In this document: positions 34,389-43,065 of the stretch, piece by piece
How positions within the stretch are numbered: the stretch's first letter is position 1
How the letters are laid out: each line of letters begins with the position of its first letter
Source: CAWIVH01 sp963839475
GTDB taxonomy: Bacteria > Acidobacteriota > UBA6911
Direction of reading: 5' to 3'
Length of the DNA stretch: 64,000 bases
NCBI GenBank assembly: GCA_963839475.1
Contig: CAWIVH010000013.1
Span: 248,001-312,000 of the forward strand
Translations under genes and position numbers: made by a program
The notes under the pieces: model-generated
Told to the model about the DNA's origin: nothing
Database searches by the model: none
The model's input: the letters and a program-made list of their open reading frames with translations, nothing else

Positions 34389-35951
34389 TCATCGCACAGG
34401 AATCACCCTGATCAGCACCACTCCGCCCGGGGCGACGCTGGACTGAAACTTGCCCTCAAAGACTCCCAGGTCCGCCTGGCGCCAAAGATCCCGGACTTTA
34501 CGGCGCCCGCTCCATCCCAGGTCCGACCATTGCACGGAGGCGGTTTTTTCACTTTTGCCGCGATTGAACAGACCGACGGCCTTGGACCCGTCTTCCAGGT
34601 CCCGGGACCACACTTCGATATCTTCCTGTTTCGATACCCTCATCCCGGGCTTGCCCAGTGGATCCTGGTCGACCTCGATGACCTCATCGTTGAAGAGCAG
34701 TCCGGTGGTGAAATCATCCAGGCGGGTTATGTCTCCGCTGAAAATCAGCGGGGCCGCAACCAGGCTCCAGAGCGAAATGTGACTGTACTGTTCATTGGGA
34801 GTAAGAGGCGTCGGGGCGGTCTGTCCTTTCCAATTGCTCAAATAGCCGATGAGCAGGTAATCCGGGTCATTCCATCCGCCGGGACGCCCGTATTTGTGCA
34901 GCTCGTTTTTCGCATAAAGATCGAAACCGTCCCGGAAAAGGGCGGTGGAGATCTCCTCGAACTTCTGCCCGAGGTCCCCTGCCGTCCGCCAACTGTGACC
35001 GCCGACTTGCTGTCCCCATTCCCATACATTGCCCATTCCATACTGGCACAGGTTCAGTACCATGTCCCTTTTCTGCCGGGCCAGAATTTCGCCGATTAGG
35101 CGATACGGCTTTTGAAGTTCCGCGATGCTTTTGTCCGCCGCAATCTTGTTATACGAACACCAGTCGTACTTCAAAAAGTCGAATCCCCATTCGACGAATC
35201 GCTGTACATCCAGCTCTTCATGCTGATAGGCGCCGATATGTCCCGCGCATGTTTTCGGGCCCGGGGAGGTGTAGATGCCGGCCTTGAGTCCCTTGGAGTG
35301 TATGTAGTCCGTAAGTGCTTTCATGTCCGGGAACCGCTGGTTGGAGTTGACCCGGCCGGAAGCATCCCTGGGTTCCCCTTCAAGGGATGGATCCTTGGCT
35401 CCTGGTTTGATGGACCAGCAGTCGTCGATATTCACATACATGTACCCATGATCCTTCATGCCGCTGGAAACCATCGCGTCGGCGGCCTCGCGCATGATTT
35501 TATCCGTCACATGATTCTCCCACACGTACCAGCTGTTCCAGCCCATGTGCGGCGTGAGGGCCAGCATGTCGCCGCATACGATTCTGAATTTGCGGCTCGC
35601 GGTTCCGAGATGGTTGGCAGCTTTGAGCGTAACGTTGTATTCCCCCCGGGCGGCGACGCGTCCGGTGATCTGCCCGGTGGCGGAATCCAGTTTCAGCCCT
35701 CTCGGCAGGCCTTCCGCCGAATAGGTTATCGGCCGGTCGCCGCTGGCAGCGATGGTGAAAAGAAAAGGCGATCCGGGCCGTACTCCGAAAAGCCTGGTTC
35801 CATTGATGCGCGGTTCCGGCTTGGGTTTTGGAGTCAGCCTTGTCGGGGTTTCTGCCCCGCCTCTGAGGTCTCCCGCGCCGAACGCGACCATCAAGATTGC
35901 AGCAAACCAGACGACTGTTGCCCGGGAATCGGATTCTTTTCGGAATATCAT
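34389..35951 (-). CDS. GH27 alpha-galactosidase
   Basis: A 520-residue enzyme with a hydrophobic N-terminal leader (residues 11-28), an Ig-like domain (about 45-125, PITYSAEGLPRGLKLDSATGQITG), then the GH27 barrel: LTPHMGWNSWYVW, YMYVNIDDCWS, nucleophile D263 in FDFLKYDWCSYN, and DLGQKFEEIS; a C-terminal beta domain ends the protein. It releases terminal alpha-galactose from galactomannans or galacto-oligosaccharides. The Ig-like putative-binding module placed before the barrel is a common plan in environmental Bacteroidota and Acidobacteriota enzymes. It follows the giant glycosidase by 39 bp on the same strand. Confidence 0.93.
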   Translation of the reverse strand: MIFRKESDSRATVVWFAAILMVAFGAGDLRGGAETPTRLTPKPKPEPRINGTRLFGVRPGSPFLFTIAASGDRPITYSAEGLPRGLKLDSATGQITGRVAARGEYNVTLKAANHLGTASRKFRIVCGDMLALTPHMGWNSWYVWENHVTDKIMREAADAMVSSGMKDHGYMYVNIDDCWSIKPGAKDPSLEGEPRDASGRVNSNQRFPDMKALTDYIHSKGLKAGIYTSPGPKTCAGHIGAYQHEELDVQRFVEWGFDFLKYDWCSYNKIAADKSIAELQKPYRLIGEILARQKRDMVLNLCQYGMGNVWEWGQQVGGHSWRTAGDLGQKFEEISTALFRDGFDLYAKNELHKYGRPGGWNDPDYLLIGYLSNWKGQTAPTPLTPNEQYSHISLWSLVAAPLIFSGDITRLDDFTTGLLFNDEVIEVDQDPLGKPGMRVSKQEDIEVWSRDLEDGSKAVGLFNRGKSEKTASVQWSDLGWSGRRKVRDLWRQADLGVFEGKFQSSVAPGGVVLIRVIPVR

Positions 35952-35990
35952 TGCGCGCCTCTTGGGCCGGCCCGAAATGGTGCCGGCGGT

Positions 35991-38900
35991 TTATCGGAAG
36001 AGCAGAAAATATGGAATGCCGGCCATGTCGTAAAACCGAATTTGCCCCTGGCTTGGGCCGGATGAAAATCCCTCCGGCAGAAGGAACAGGCTTGTGCGGT
36101 ATCCACCTCCCGTTGCATAGCGCGGCAGGACCGCCGTTTCACCGGAAGCCACGGAATTAACCACCTTTTCGCCGGTGATTGAAGATATCAGGAACTCGCC
36201 TCTTTGATTGGTTATGCCGATCAGTGCCAGTATGGCCACCTCATTGCCCGACCTGACCCTGAACCGCCCTGTGGCGTAAGTGGGTAAATCGGCAAAAACC
36301 TGGTTGAGGAAAAACGACTTTTTCTGCCCCGGAAGAAGACTGATTTTTGCGGTTCCAGGCGCCGGCTTCCCCTCCAGAGTTTCCACTTCAATCTCAATAT
36401 CGGCGGCTGTCGCCGTCGGGTTCAAAATAGCGACTGCGGTTCTCTGAAAGGGCCTCTCGGCCAGGAGAAAAACCTCTTCACTCGAAGCCGCAGCTGCGGG
36501 AACGCCGGCTTCCGAGGCCGGACTTTCATTTTCCCAGCGGACGATCACCACGGTGTTTGATGGCAGCGCAGTGCCGCTGGTCAGGGTCATCCGGGCATAC
36601 CCATAGAACGGGCGGGAAGAGCGGGCCAGAACCACACGCTTCAACTGGCCTGGCTGCAGGGTGTATTCCGATTGAGCAGGCTGGTCGACAGCTCCGGTCA
36701 ATTGCCCTTCGGGGGTTCGGAATTCCAGTTGGAACGAGACCGGCGCGGTCCGCGGGTTCCAGAGCAGAATCTCGCTCGAATAGGATGAATCTGCTGCCAG
36801 GTGGGCAAAATACAAAGGACCGCCGGATGCGGTTTCAGGCGGGTAGGGTGTGAGTGCGAAGTCGCCCGCAGCATTGGTGATCCCTCGGAGCGCGATGGAA
36901 TGAAAGGGGAGCGGCGAACGGATCTCAAGGGTCCCCTCGAATTGTGATCCGAGGTCGAATTGTTGATCCATAAAAAAAGCCGATGATTCTCCTGCTCCCA
37001 TGAGAACTGCTTTCGGGGAGCCGGTTTTGTTTCCGGCAGCATCGACGAGCTGCATCTGAATTTCATTAGTCCCGGTTTGACGATTCAACAGCGCGAGAGC
37101 GGTGTCGACTCCGCTGTCGTGCAGGACAGGGATTCGCATGAGCGAACGCGGAACCGAGATTGGCATGCGCACGATCGAGGTCAGTACTCCGCGACTGGAG
37201 TATTCCAGCAGCGCATTGGGCCGGAGCGCGGGTCCGGTGCGGTTGTCTATTTCCAACCAGCCGGTCTGCCAGCTCTCGCCACCGGGTTCCGTATAAACCT
37301 GGGTCACTCCAGGGGTCGGGGAGCTGAAGTCCAGCGCCGCCGCTGGGGCATTTATCTCGATTTCATACCACAAGGTACGGTCCCGGCCCGTATCGATCGT
37401 GAAGGTCCAGATGTTTTGCGCGAAGTTACCGGACAGCGGCTCCTTTCGATTCCCCTTTTCATCAAGTGGATAAAGCTTCAGCAATCGGGCGGAGGGAAAC
37501 CTGAGCGTAAGTTCAAGCTGGGCCGGGCGCAAAATAGTGGGGGTTGTGCCCCAGCGGTTGTCAACAGAGGTCTGGGCACTGTTCCATCCCATGCCCGTAT
37601 TCTGGTGTTCGGTCCAGACTGTGAAAATCATTTTGCGGGTCTCACGCAAGGCATTCCCGTCTCTCGACTGTAACAGAACCGCCAAATGATCTGGACTTGA
37701 GCCGCTTGCCTTGAAGCTCCAGTCATCCAGGTCCACACTCATGCCCTTGACAAATCCCACGGCTCCCTGAATTGCCGATCCGCGGATGCGCACATACGCG
37801 GATTGGGGGTTCTCGCGGTTCCAGAAAAGCTCGCCGTTGTCCGAGGTCAGGTTGCCCACAGGGAGAGGATGATCCAGCGGGACCGGGGCAGGCAGGTCGA
37901 AGGCATTGAGCCTTACCCGTTGCTTCAGAAAGGATCCCCTGTTGACCCCTTTGGATTCCAGGAATGAGGCTGCACTGGTCAGTCCCTTGGCGTACCCGGC
38001 CGAAAGCTCTTCGCGGTTGAGCCCCAACTCCAGGCTGCCCGAGGCCGTTGCACTCTGGCGCCCGAGGAATATGCGCGAACATATTGGTAACTGAGCCGAT
38101 TTGACGGGGTTGCCCGACTGGGAGAAAAACGAGGTTGTAAAGCCCGCGGCAAAATCCCCGGCGCTGCCGGCATAGTCGAACATGTAAACCGCGTCCCAAT
38201 CCTGCAGATTGGCGATCAACGCAACCAGCAGAGGCCCTTCAAGAGCATAGCGGTTGGGGAACACCTCGTTAAATTCACTCAGGGTGAAGGGTTTTCCCTC
38301 CACTGCGAGGTATGCGAGGCCGGCAAAATCCTGGATGCTGTTGATCCAAGGCCTGTTGTTGATTTGCCACCCGGTCGGCTGCCAGGCTTTTCCGGGAGGC
38401 CACCATGGGTGATCCCAGTAGTAGTGGCCGTCGACGAAATCCAGCTTGGACTGGATGGCAATGTCTCCCAGGTAACCCCACCAGGGGGCGGTGCCGGTCA
38501 CGGGCGCCCGGATCCCCAGTTGTTCTTTGAGATATTTGTGCATCCCCAAGAAGAATGTTTCGTCCACTTCGGTGTAAAAGCGGAAAAGGTCGGCAACACG
38601 CTGTGGCGTCCAGGATCCCAAATCGCTTCGCACCGGCCGCTTAACATTCCCGGTCGAAAAGCTTTCTGACGGCTCCAATCCCTTGGGGATATTCAAGCGG
38701 AATTCGACCTGGTCAATCCAGATCGTATTGTCTTTGGCGCCCAGTTCGAATGTCGGCCGCACGTTCTTTCCGTCGGTTGTGTTGGCCCGGAAAGTGCCGG
38801 TATATTTTTGCCATTCGGTGGTTAGGGTAATGGTCTTGCTGAGGCCGTAATTGCTCCATGGATCGATTCCCTGCATTACATCGATGGAGATTTCTCCCGG

Positions 38901-40079
38901 CACCGACGCCTTGGCATAGAAACTCAACTCATAAGCCCGGTCTTTTTCGATGGCATGGCCGCTTTGAATGAGCTGCACGTGCCAGTTGGTGCCGTCCGAC
39001 ACGATTTCGAGGCGCAGAGCTTTTCCGTCGGTACCACTGACCGATTCGACACGGCTCTGGACCCGGGCGTTGCCAATCTGGTTGACATACCAGTCCGTCA
39101 GGCCGTTGTCGAATGTCCAGTTGCGAATCCGGTTCGAAGTATCGCCGCCGGCCTCCTTGCTTTTCCAGGCACTCTCCAAAGCGTCCCGGGAATTGTATCG
39201 CTTCGACAGCCATTGGTTCCAATTCTCATCAAGTTCACGGCTGTAAAGTTCGGGCAGGGTCCCGCTGACTCCCGGAATATAATTCAGTCCCTGGTCGTTG
39301 AGCATCGTCCCGAACATCGAATCTTCATTAGCAATTTCGACAAATGCAACCGCCGGGTCTTCGGAATAGGCTTTTCCGGTGTAAGGATTCCGATGCGTCA
39401 GGATCTGGCGGGCATACTCCCTTTGAAGGTCAATCATCCGCTGATTGAAGTGCGAGACGCCGACAAAATAGCTCAAAGGGTCCTGGAACAGATTCGCGAA
39501 AGCGACGCCGTCGCCGGGACCGAAATGCCGGCCGACCTTCAGATTGAGATTGACGTAGATTCCGTTCTGACGGAGCTGATAGATCAGCCAGTCAAAGCGC
39601 TTTAACTGGCCGGCATCGATGTGTTGTGTGTCTCCGGGGTAATAGGCGGGATTCCAGATCCCGCTGGGACTGCCCTGTGTATCCATGTGGTGGAACCGGA
39701 CGACGTTCACTCCCAATTTTGCCAGACGGCGCGCGATTTTGTCTGATGCGCTCTTGTCGCTGAATTCACCTGTCCGCAAGGGCTCGTCAGGGCAGGGCGG
39801 GAAATTGGCGTTGAAGGTGAAGTTCACCCCCCAGAATCGGGCTCGCTTTCCGGTTTTCTCCCAATAGAAATGCCCCTCCGGGCTCACACGCAGGAAACCG
39901 CGCGAGTCAACCACCTCGGCGGGATTCTGCCCGGGAAAGTCGATCAGCAGGTCCGCAGCGTCTATGATGGTCCGGGAGGAGTCCTCCCACGGCAGGCTGA
40001 ATGGGAACCAGTCGGATTGTGCCTGCAGAGTCGTGGGTAGCAGGCAGAACCACAACGAAACAATGCAAATGCGGCCCAT
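35991..40079 (-). CDS. Large secreted clan-A glycosidase with inserted carbohydrate-binding module
   Basis: A 1,362-residue secreted protein (signal peptide ending LQAQ, residue 21). The catalytic TIM barrel starts near residue 65 (GHFYWEKTGKRARFWGVNFTF, VNVVRFHHMD). The acid/base is E252 in VEIANEDS. Residues about 315-462 are a CBM4/9-like sandwich (W321 in NWTFDNGLTDW, then FYAKASVPGEIS) placed between the two catalytic glutamates. The barrel then resumes, with the likely nucleophile E602 in FTLSEFNEV. The C-terminal 550 residues are beta-sandwich repeats. The barrel resembles GH5-type enzymes, but I cannot place it in a numbered family with certainty. Confidence 0.7.
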   Translation of the reverse strand: MGRICIVSLWFCLLPTTLQAQSDWFPFSLPWEDSSRTIIDAADLLIDFPGQNPAEVVDSRGFLRVSPEGHFYWEKTGKRARFWGVNFTFNANFPPCPDEPLRTGEFSDKSASDKIARRLAKLGVNVVRFHHMDTQGSPSGIWNPAYYPGDTQHIDAGQLKRFDWLIYQLRQNGIYVNLNLKVGRHFGPGDGVAFANLFQDPLSYFVGVSHFNQRMIDLQREYARQILTHRNPYTGKAYSEDPAVAFVEIANEDSMFGTMLNDQGLNYIPGVSGTLPELYSRELDENWNQWLSKRYNSRDALESAWKSKEAGGDTSNRIRNWTFDNGLTDWYVNQIGNARVQSRVESVSGTDGKALRLEIVSDGTNWHVQLIQSGHAIEKDRAYELSFYAKASVPGEISIDVMQGIDPWSNYGLSKTITLTTEWQKYTGTFRANTTDGKNVRPTFELGAKDNTIWIDQVEFRLNIPKGLEPSESFSTGNVKRPVRSDLGSWTPQRVADLFRFYTEVDETFFLGMHKYLKEQLGIRAPVTGTAPWWGYLGDIAIQSKLDFVDGHYYWDHPWWPPGKAWQPTGWQINNRPWINSIQDFAGLAYLAVEGKPFTLSEFNEVFPNRYALEGPLLVALIANLQDWDAVYMFDYAGSAGDFAAGFTTSFFSQSGNPVKSAQLPICSRIFLGRQSATASGSLELGLNREELSAGYAKGLTSAASFLESKGVNRGSFLKQRVRLNAFDLPAPVPLDHPLPVGNLTSDNGELFWNRENPQSAYVRIRGSAIQGAVGFVKGMSVDLDDWSFKASGSSPDHLAVLLQSRDGNALRETRKMIFTVWTEHQNTGMGWNSAQTSVDNRWGTTPTILRPAQLELTLRFPSARLLKLYPLDEKGNRKEPLSGNFAQNIWTFTIDTGRDRTLWYEIEINAPAAALDFSSPTPGVTQVYTEPGGESWQTGWLEIDNRTGPALRPNALLEYSSRGVLTSIVRMPISVPRSLMRIPVLHDSGVDTALALLNRQTGTNEIQMQLVDAAGNKTGSPKAVLMGAGESSAFFMDQQFDLGSQFEGTLEIRSPLPFHSIALRGITNAAGDFALTPYPPETASGGPLYFAHLAADSSYSSEILLWNPRTAPVSFQLEFRTPEGQLTGAVDQPAQSEYTLQPGQLKRVVLARSSRPFYGYARMTLTSGTALPSNTVVIVRWENESPASEAGVPAAAASSEEVFLLAERPFQRTAVAILNPTATAADIEIEVETLEGKPAPGTAKISLLPGQKKSFFLNQVFADLPTYATGRFRVRSGNEVAILALIGITNQRGEFLISSITGEKVVNSVASGETAVLPRYATGGGYRTSLFLLPEGFSSGPSQGQIRFYDMAGIPYFLLFR

Positions 40080-40116
40080 AGCGTCCTCAGACGTTCATGC
40101 AGCCTGCGAGCGGGTG

Positions 40117-40803
40117 TCAATCCGGCAGGTTTTTATCGAGCACGATACGATGAACTTTGGCTTCACCTGCCGCAGCCGGCGAATGAATCTCCATTTCGCC
40201 TTCGATCGAGTCCACCGGGTCTGCCAGCGATTTGATGGTCGCGATCAGCTCCGCCGGATTGCAGTCCACATCTTTGAAACGGACGAAGACAACATGCTGC
40301 TCGGCTTCGGAGGGCATATCCTCCTCGGGAAACAAGCCGTCAAACCGGGCGACGAATTCCTGCAGTTGGTCCATCTTCCGCGAGTCGCCCACAAAACGCG
40401 CCCAGCCTTTGACCGTGGCATTTTGCGCTTCAATTCGAACGATTTCACAAGGACGTCCCCGAACTGAATGGTGGGGCTCCTCTTTGTAAGGCCATTGAAT
40501 CCGAATTTCCCCCTGTTGCACCGAAAATCTCATGATCCGGCTGTTTTCAGACCGGACGAAAATCTCCCCTCCGGGTGCCGCCAGCCGGATTTCGGCAGGC
40601 AGCGAGCCGATCATCGTGATTAGTTCACAGGAAACGGCCGTGGTGGCCGGACAACCCAACGGGAGGGTTTTCCGGACGACGATCGCGTTGTCTTTCGTGG
40701 AAAACTCGAGCCAGTTTCCCGCGAACTGCGCAAGTCTTTCGCTTATTTCCCAGGGCAGAGGACCCAACAGGATTGAACCTTCGCAATCAAGATCGGGATG
40801 CAT
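40117..40803 (-). CDS. Conserved-looking protein of unknown function
   Basis: A 228-residue soluble, mostly beta protein I do not recognise. The start is set at ATG 40803 because GGAGAGG lies 5 bases upstream and a promoter-like TTGATA-18-CATTAT lies further up; a GTG at 40947 would leave only 13 bp to the divergent permease gene. The middle has alternating hydrophobic strands (GEIFVRSENSRIMRFSVQQGE, EIVRIEAQNATVKGWARFV), and the C-terminus an acidic helical region. It has no signal peptide or transmembrane segment. Confidence 0.55.
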   Translation of the reverse strand: MHPDLDCEGSILLGPLPWEISERLAQFAGNWLEFSTKDNAIVVRKTLPLGCPATTAVSCELITMIGSLPAEIRLAAPGGEIFVRSENSRIMRFSVQQGEIRIQWPYKEEPHHSVRGRPCEIVRIEAQNATVKGWARFVGDSRKMDQLQEFVARFDGLFPEEDMPSEAEQHVVFVRFKDVDCNPAELIATIKSLADPVDSIEGEMEIHSPAAAGEAKVHRIVLDKNLPD

Positions 40804-40878
40804 TTCAACCTCTCCAAAGCTGCGGGCATGTCCCGGGCCGAATTCCCGGGATGCATCACCCGGACATGAAAGATCAGG

Positions 40879-40908
40879 ATAATGGATTTCTGATTTGCAC
40901 CCTATCAA
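40879..40908 (-). promoter_or_regulatory. Promoter of the unknown gene at 40117-40803
   Basis: TTGATA (40908-40903) and CATTAT (40884-40879) are separated by 18 bp on the minus strand, about 75 bp before ATG 40803. It supports the shorter start. Confidence 0.45.
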
Positions 40909-40960
40909 AAAAACTGCTTCGAAATAACCATCGCAATTTAACTCCACCTGTGGAATCTTG

Positions 40961-42376
40961 ATGTCAAACAGAGTCCCTATGATTCAATCCCATTCTAATT
41001 TGGAGCGCCGGCTGGGGCTTTTTGATGCCACCATGATTGTGATGGGAGGCATCGTCGGGTCGGGGATCTTTATTAATCCCTATGTCGTCGCGCGACAGGT
41101 GCACACGCCAGCCCTCATCCTGGGCGCGTGGATTGCAGGCGGATTGATTGCGCTTGCCGGGTCTTTTATTTATGCGGAGCTGTCTGCGCGAAGGCCGGAG
41201 GTCGGAGGCCAATACGCCTACTTGAGGGAGGCGTATCATCCTTCGGTCGCATTCATGTACGCTTGGGGGTTGCTCCTGGTGACGCAAAGCGGCGGAATGG
41301 CGGCGGTGGCTGTAACCTTTGCCCACTATTTCCTGGAACTGGTGCATTGGCAGATTCCGGGCTGGATTGTGGCTGCGTTCATCCTGGTGGTGTTGACGCT
41401 CATCAACTGCCTGGGAGTGCGTGCCGGAAGCACGGTTCAAAATGTGTTAATGGTTCTGAAAATTGCCGCCATTGCATCCTTGGTGGCGTGTGGGTTGTTG
41501 TGGGCTCCACCCTCGGGCAGCCAGGCTGAAGTGTTTGCAGGGAATCCGATCTCAGTCGATTTTTGGACGGCATTCGGCGCCGCCATGGTACCCGTATTAT
41601 TTGCCTACGGAGGCTGGCAGACCTCCTGCTTTATTGCAGGGGAGGTGATCGAGCCGAGAAAAAACCTTCCGCGGGGGCTGGTGCTGGGGGTTGCCGGGGT
41701 GATTGTTTTATACCTCTCGGTGAATTATGTCTGCCTCCGTGTCCTTGGTTCTTCCGCGCTGGCGGACACTCAAACACCGGCGACGGCGGTCATGAGATCG
41801 GCACTGGGTGAGACGGGAGCGCGCTGGATCGCAGTGGGTATTGCCGTCTCGACTCTCGGATTTCTGAGCCAGGGAATTCTCACTGCACCGCGGGTTTATT
41901 TCGCGATGGCAGCGGACGGCCTGTTTTTCAAATCGGTAGCCAGCGTCCACCCGAGGACCCACGTTCCGGTGGTTGCGATCGCACTCCAGGGCACGCTGGC
42001 GGCAATCATCGCGATCTCGGGCCGGTACGAGCAGATCCTTAACTATGTGGTTTCCGTCGATTTCATTTTCTTCGGTCTGACGGCAACTTGCGTTTTTGTT
42101 TTGCGGCGCAGGGAACCGAGCGGGAAGGGAGCCGGATTTCGCATTCCTGGCCATCCCTGGACCACCCTGCTTTTCATTGCATCCTGCTGGCTGGTTGTGG
42201 CTGCGACCATTTTTCGCTACCCGGCTAACAGCGCTGTTGGCCTCGGAATCCTGGCCGCCGGGATCCCAGCTTATCTCGTGTGGAGCCGGAAATCTGCGGT
42301 GCGGCAGGCTGACGGGTGCGGATCCCTCACGCGGTCCGCTTCCGGAAGATCGCCTGGTGCAACGGAGCGGCATTAA
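40961..42376 (+). CDS. APC-family amino acid permease
   Basis: A 471-residue integral membrane protein with about 12 transmembrane helices. The first helix has LGLFDATMIVMGGIVGSGIFINP, whose GSGIF backbone break is the substrate-binding site of APC-fold carriers. It probably takes up or exchanges an amino acid; the related copy at 59967 shares the same start (LFDAT.I.MG..GSGIF) and layout, so the two are paralogues. Substrate unknown. The start is ATG 40961, with TTG 40958 as an alternative. Confidence 0.9.
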   Translation: MSNRVPMIQSHSNLERRLGLFDATMIVMGGIVGSGIFINPYVVARQVHTPALILGAWIAGGLIALAGSFIYAELSARRPEVGGQYAYLREAYHPSVAFMYAWGLLLVTQSGGMAAVAVTFAHYFLELVHWQIPGWIVAAFILVVLTLINCLGVRAGSTVQNVLMVLKIAAIASLVACGLLWAPPSGSQAEVFAGNPISVDFWTAFGAAMVPVLFAYGGWQTSCFIAGEVIEPRKNLPRGLVLGVAGVIVLYLSVNYVCLRVLGSSALADTQTPATAVMRSALGETGARWIAVGIAVSTLGFLSQGILTAPRVYFAMAADGLFFKSVASVHPRTHVPVVAIALQGTLAAIIAISGRYEQILNYVVSVDFIFFGLTATCVFVLRRREPSGKGAGFRIPGHPWTTLLFIASCWLVVAATIFRYPANSAVGLGILAAGIPAYLVWSRKSAVRQADGCGSLTRSASGRSPGATERH

Positions 42377-42418
42377 ATAAAAGGAGAACGCCGCCTTAGC
42401 CGCATTCCTGGATTTCCT

Positions 42419-42447
42419 TTGGGTAATCTGCATGCTCTTTATATAAT
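42419..42447 (+). promoter_or_regulatory. tadA promoter
   Basis: TTGGGT (42419-42424) and a perfect TATAAT (42442-42447) are 17 bp apart, 40 bp before the tadA start. Confidence 0.6.
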
Positions 42448-42487
42448 TGGCCGAAACCATCATCAACATCGCGGCTCCGGGAGGCTC

Positions 42488-42943
42488 ATGGATCGATCCG
42501 CTGCAGAATTCTGGATGCGGGAAGCACTTGAGGAAGCACGAAAGGCCGAGGCTGAAGGCGAAGTTCCGGTTGGGGCGATCCTGCTGGTCAACGAGAAGAT
42601 CGTCGGCAGGGGCCACAATCATTCCATCCGCGCGCATGACCCATCGGCGCACGCAGAGGTCCTGGCATTGAGACACGGCGCCCACAGCATGCGTAATTAC
42701 CGGCTTCCGGGGTCCATCCTGGTAGTCACCGTCGAACCCTGCATCATGTGTGCTGGTGCTATGATCCAGGCCCGGGTGGATGAACTGATCTACGGTGCGA
42801 GCGATCCCAAAGCCGGGGCCATCGATTCTCATTTTCACCTGGCGAAAGCCCAGCCTCTCAATCACCAAATCGAGGTGACATCAGGAATTCTCGCCGACGA
42901 GTGTTCTGTGCTCCTGAAGTCGTTTTTTGAATCACGCCGCTAA
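42488..42943 (+). CDS. tadA: tRNA-specific adenosine deaminase
   Basis: A 151-residue zinc enzyme that converts A34 to inosine in tRNA-Arg(ACG), letting one tRNA read three codons. The active site is complete: H55-A-E57 and PC85-IM-C88, within SAHAEVLAL and VTVEPCIMCAGAMIQARV. ATG 42488 follows a GGGAGG ribosome site; upstream in-frame codons have no support and overlap the promoter. Length matches the family. It is followed by a stem-loop. Confidence 0.95.
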   Translation: MDRSAAEFWMREALEEARKAEAEGEVPVGAILLVNEKIVGRGHNHSIRAHDPSAHAEVLALRHGAHSMRNYRLPGSILVVTVEPCIMCAGAMIQARVDELIYGASDPKAGAIDSHFHLAKAQPLNHQIEVTSGILADECSVLLKSFFESRR

Positions 42944-42963
42944 GCTATTTTGACCGCCAAGGT

Positions 42964-42999
42964 CACGAAGGCCTCAAAGCTGAAGTTGCGGCCTTCGTG
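42964..42999. terminator. Stem-loop after tadA
   Basis: CACGAAGGCC (42964-42973) and GGCCTTCGTG (42990-42999) form a perfect 10-bp stem with a 16-nt loop, 21 bp after the tadA stop. Only a short T run follows. The AAGGTCACGAAGG wording is like intergenic palindromes found in many copies in some environmental genomes. Confidence 0.5.
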
Positions 43000-43065
43000 T
43001 TTCCGGTTCAGTTTATTGTTTTCCTATTCTTTATTTATTGAGAGGGGTTGGGTAGGATTGCGGGG

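Noticed and set aside
40804..40947. N-terminal extension of the unknown gene at 40117 to a GTG at 40947
   Set aside because: It would leave 13 bp to the divergent permease start and include a promoter; ATG 40803 has a strong ribosome site.
41708..42868. Minus-strand frame over the APC permease and tadA
   Set aside because: Both genes on the plus strand are certain; the antisense product looks like a composition artefact.
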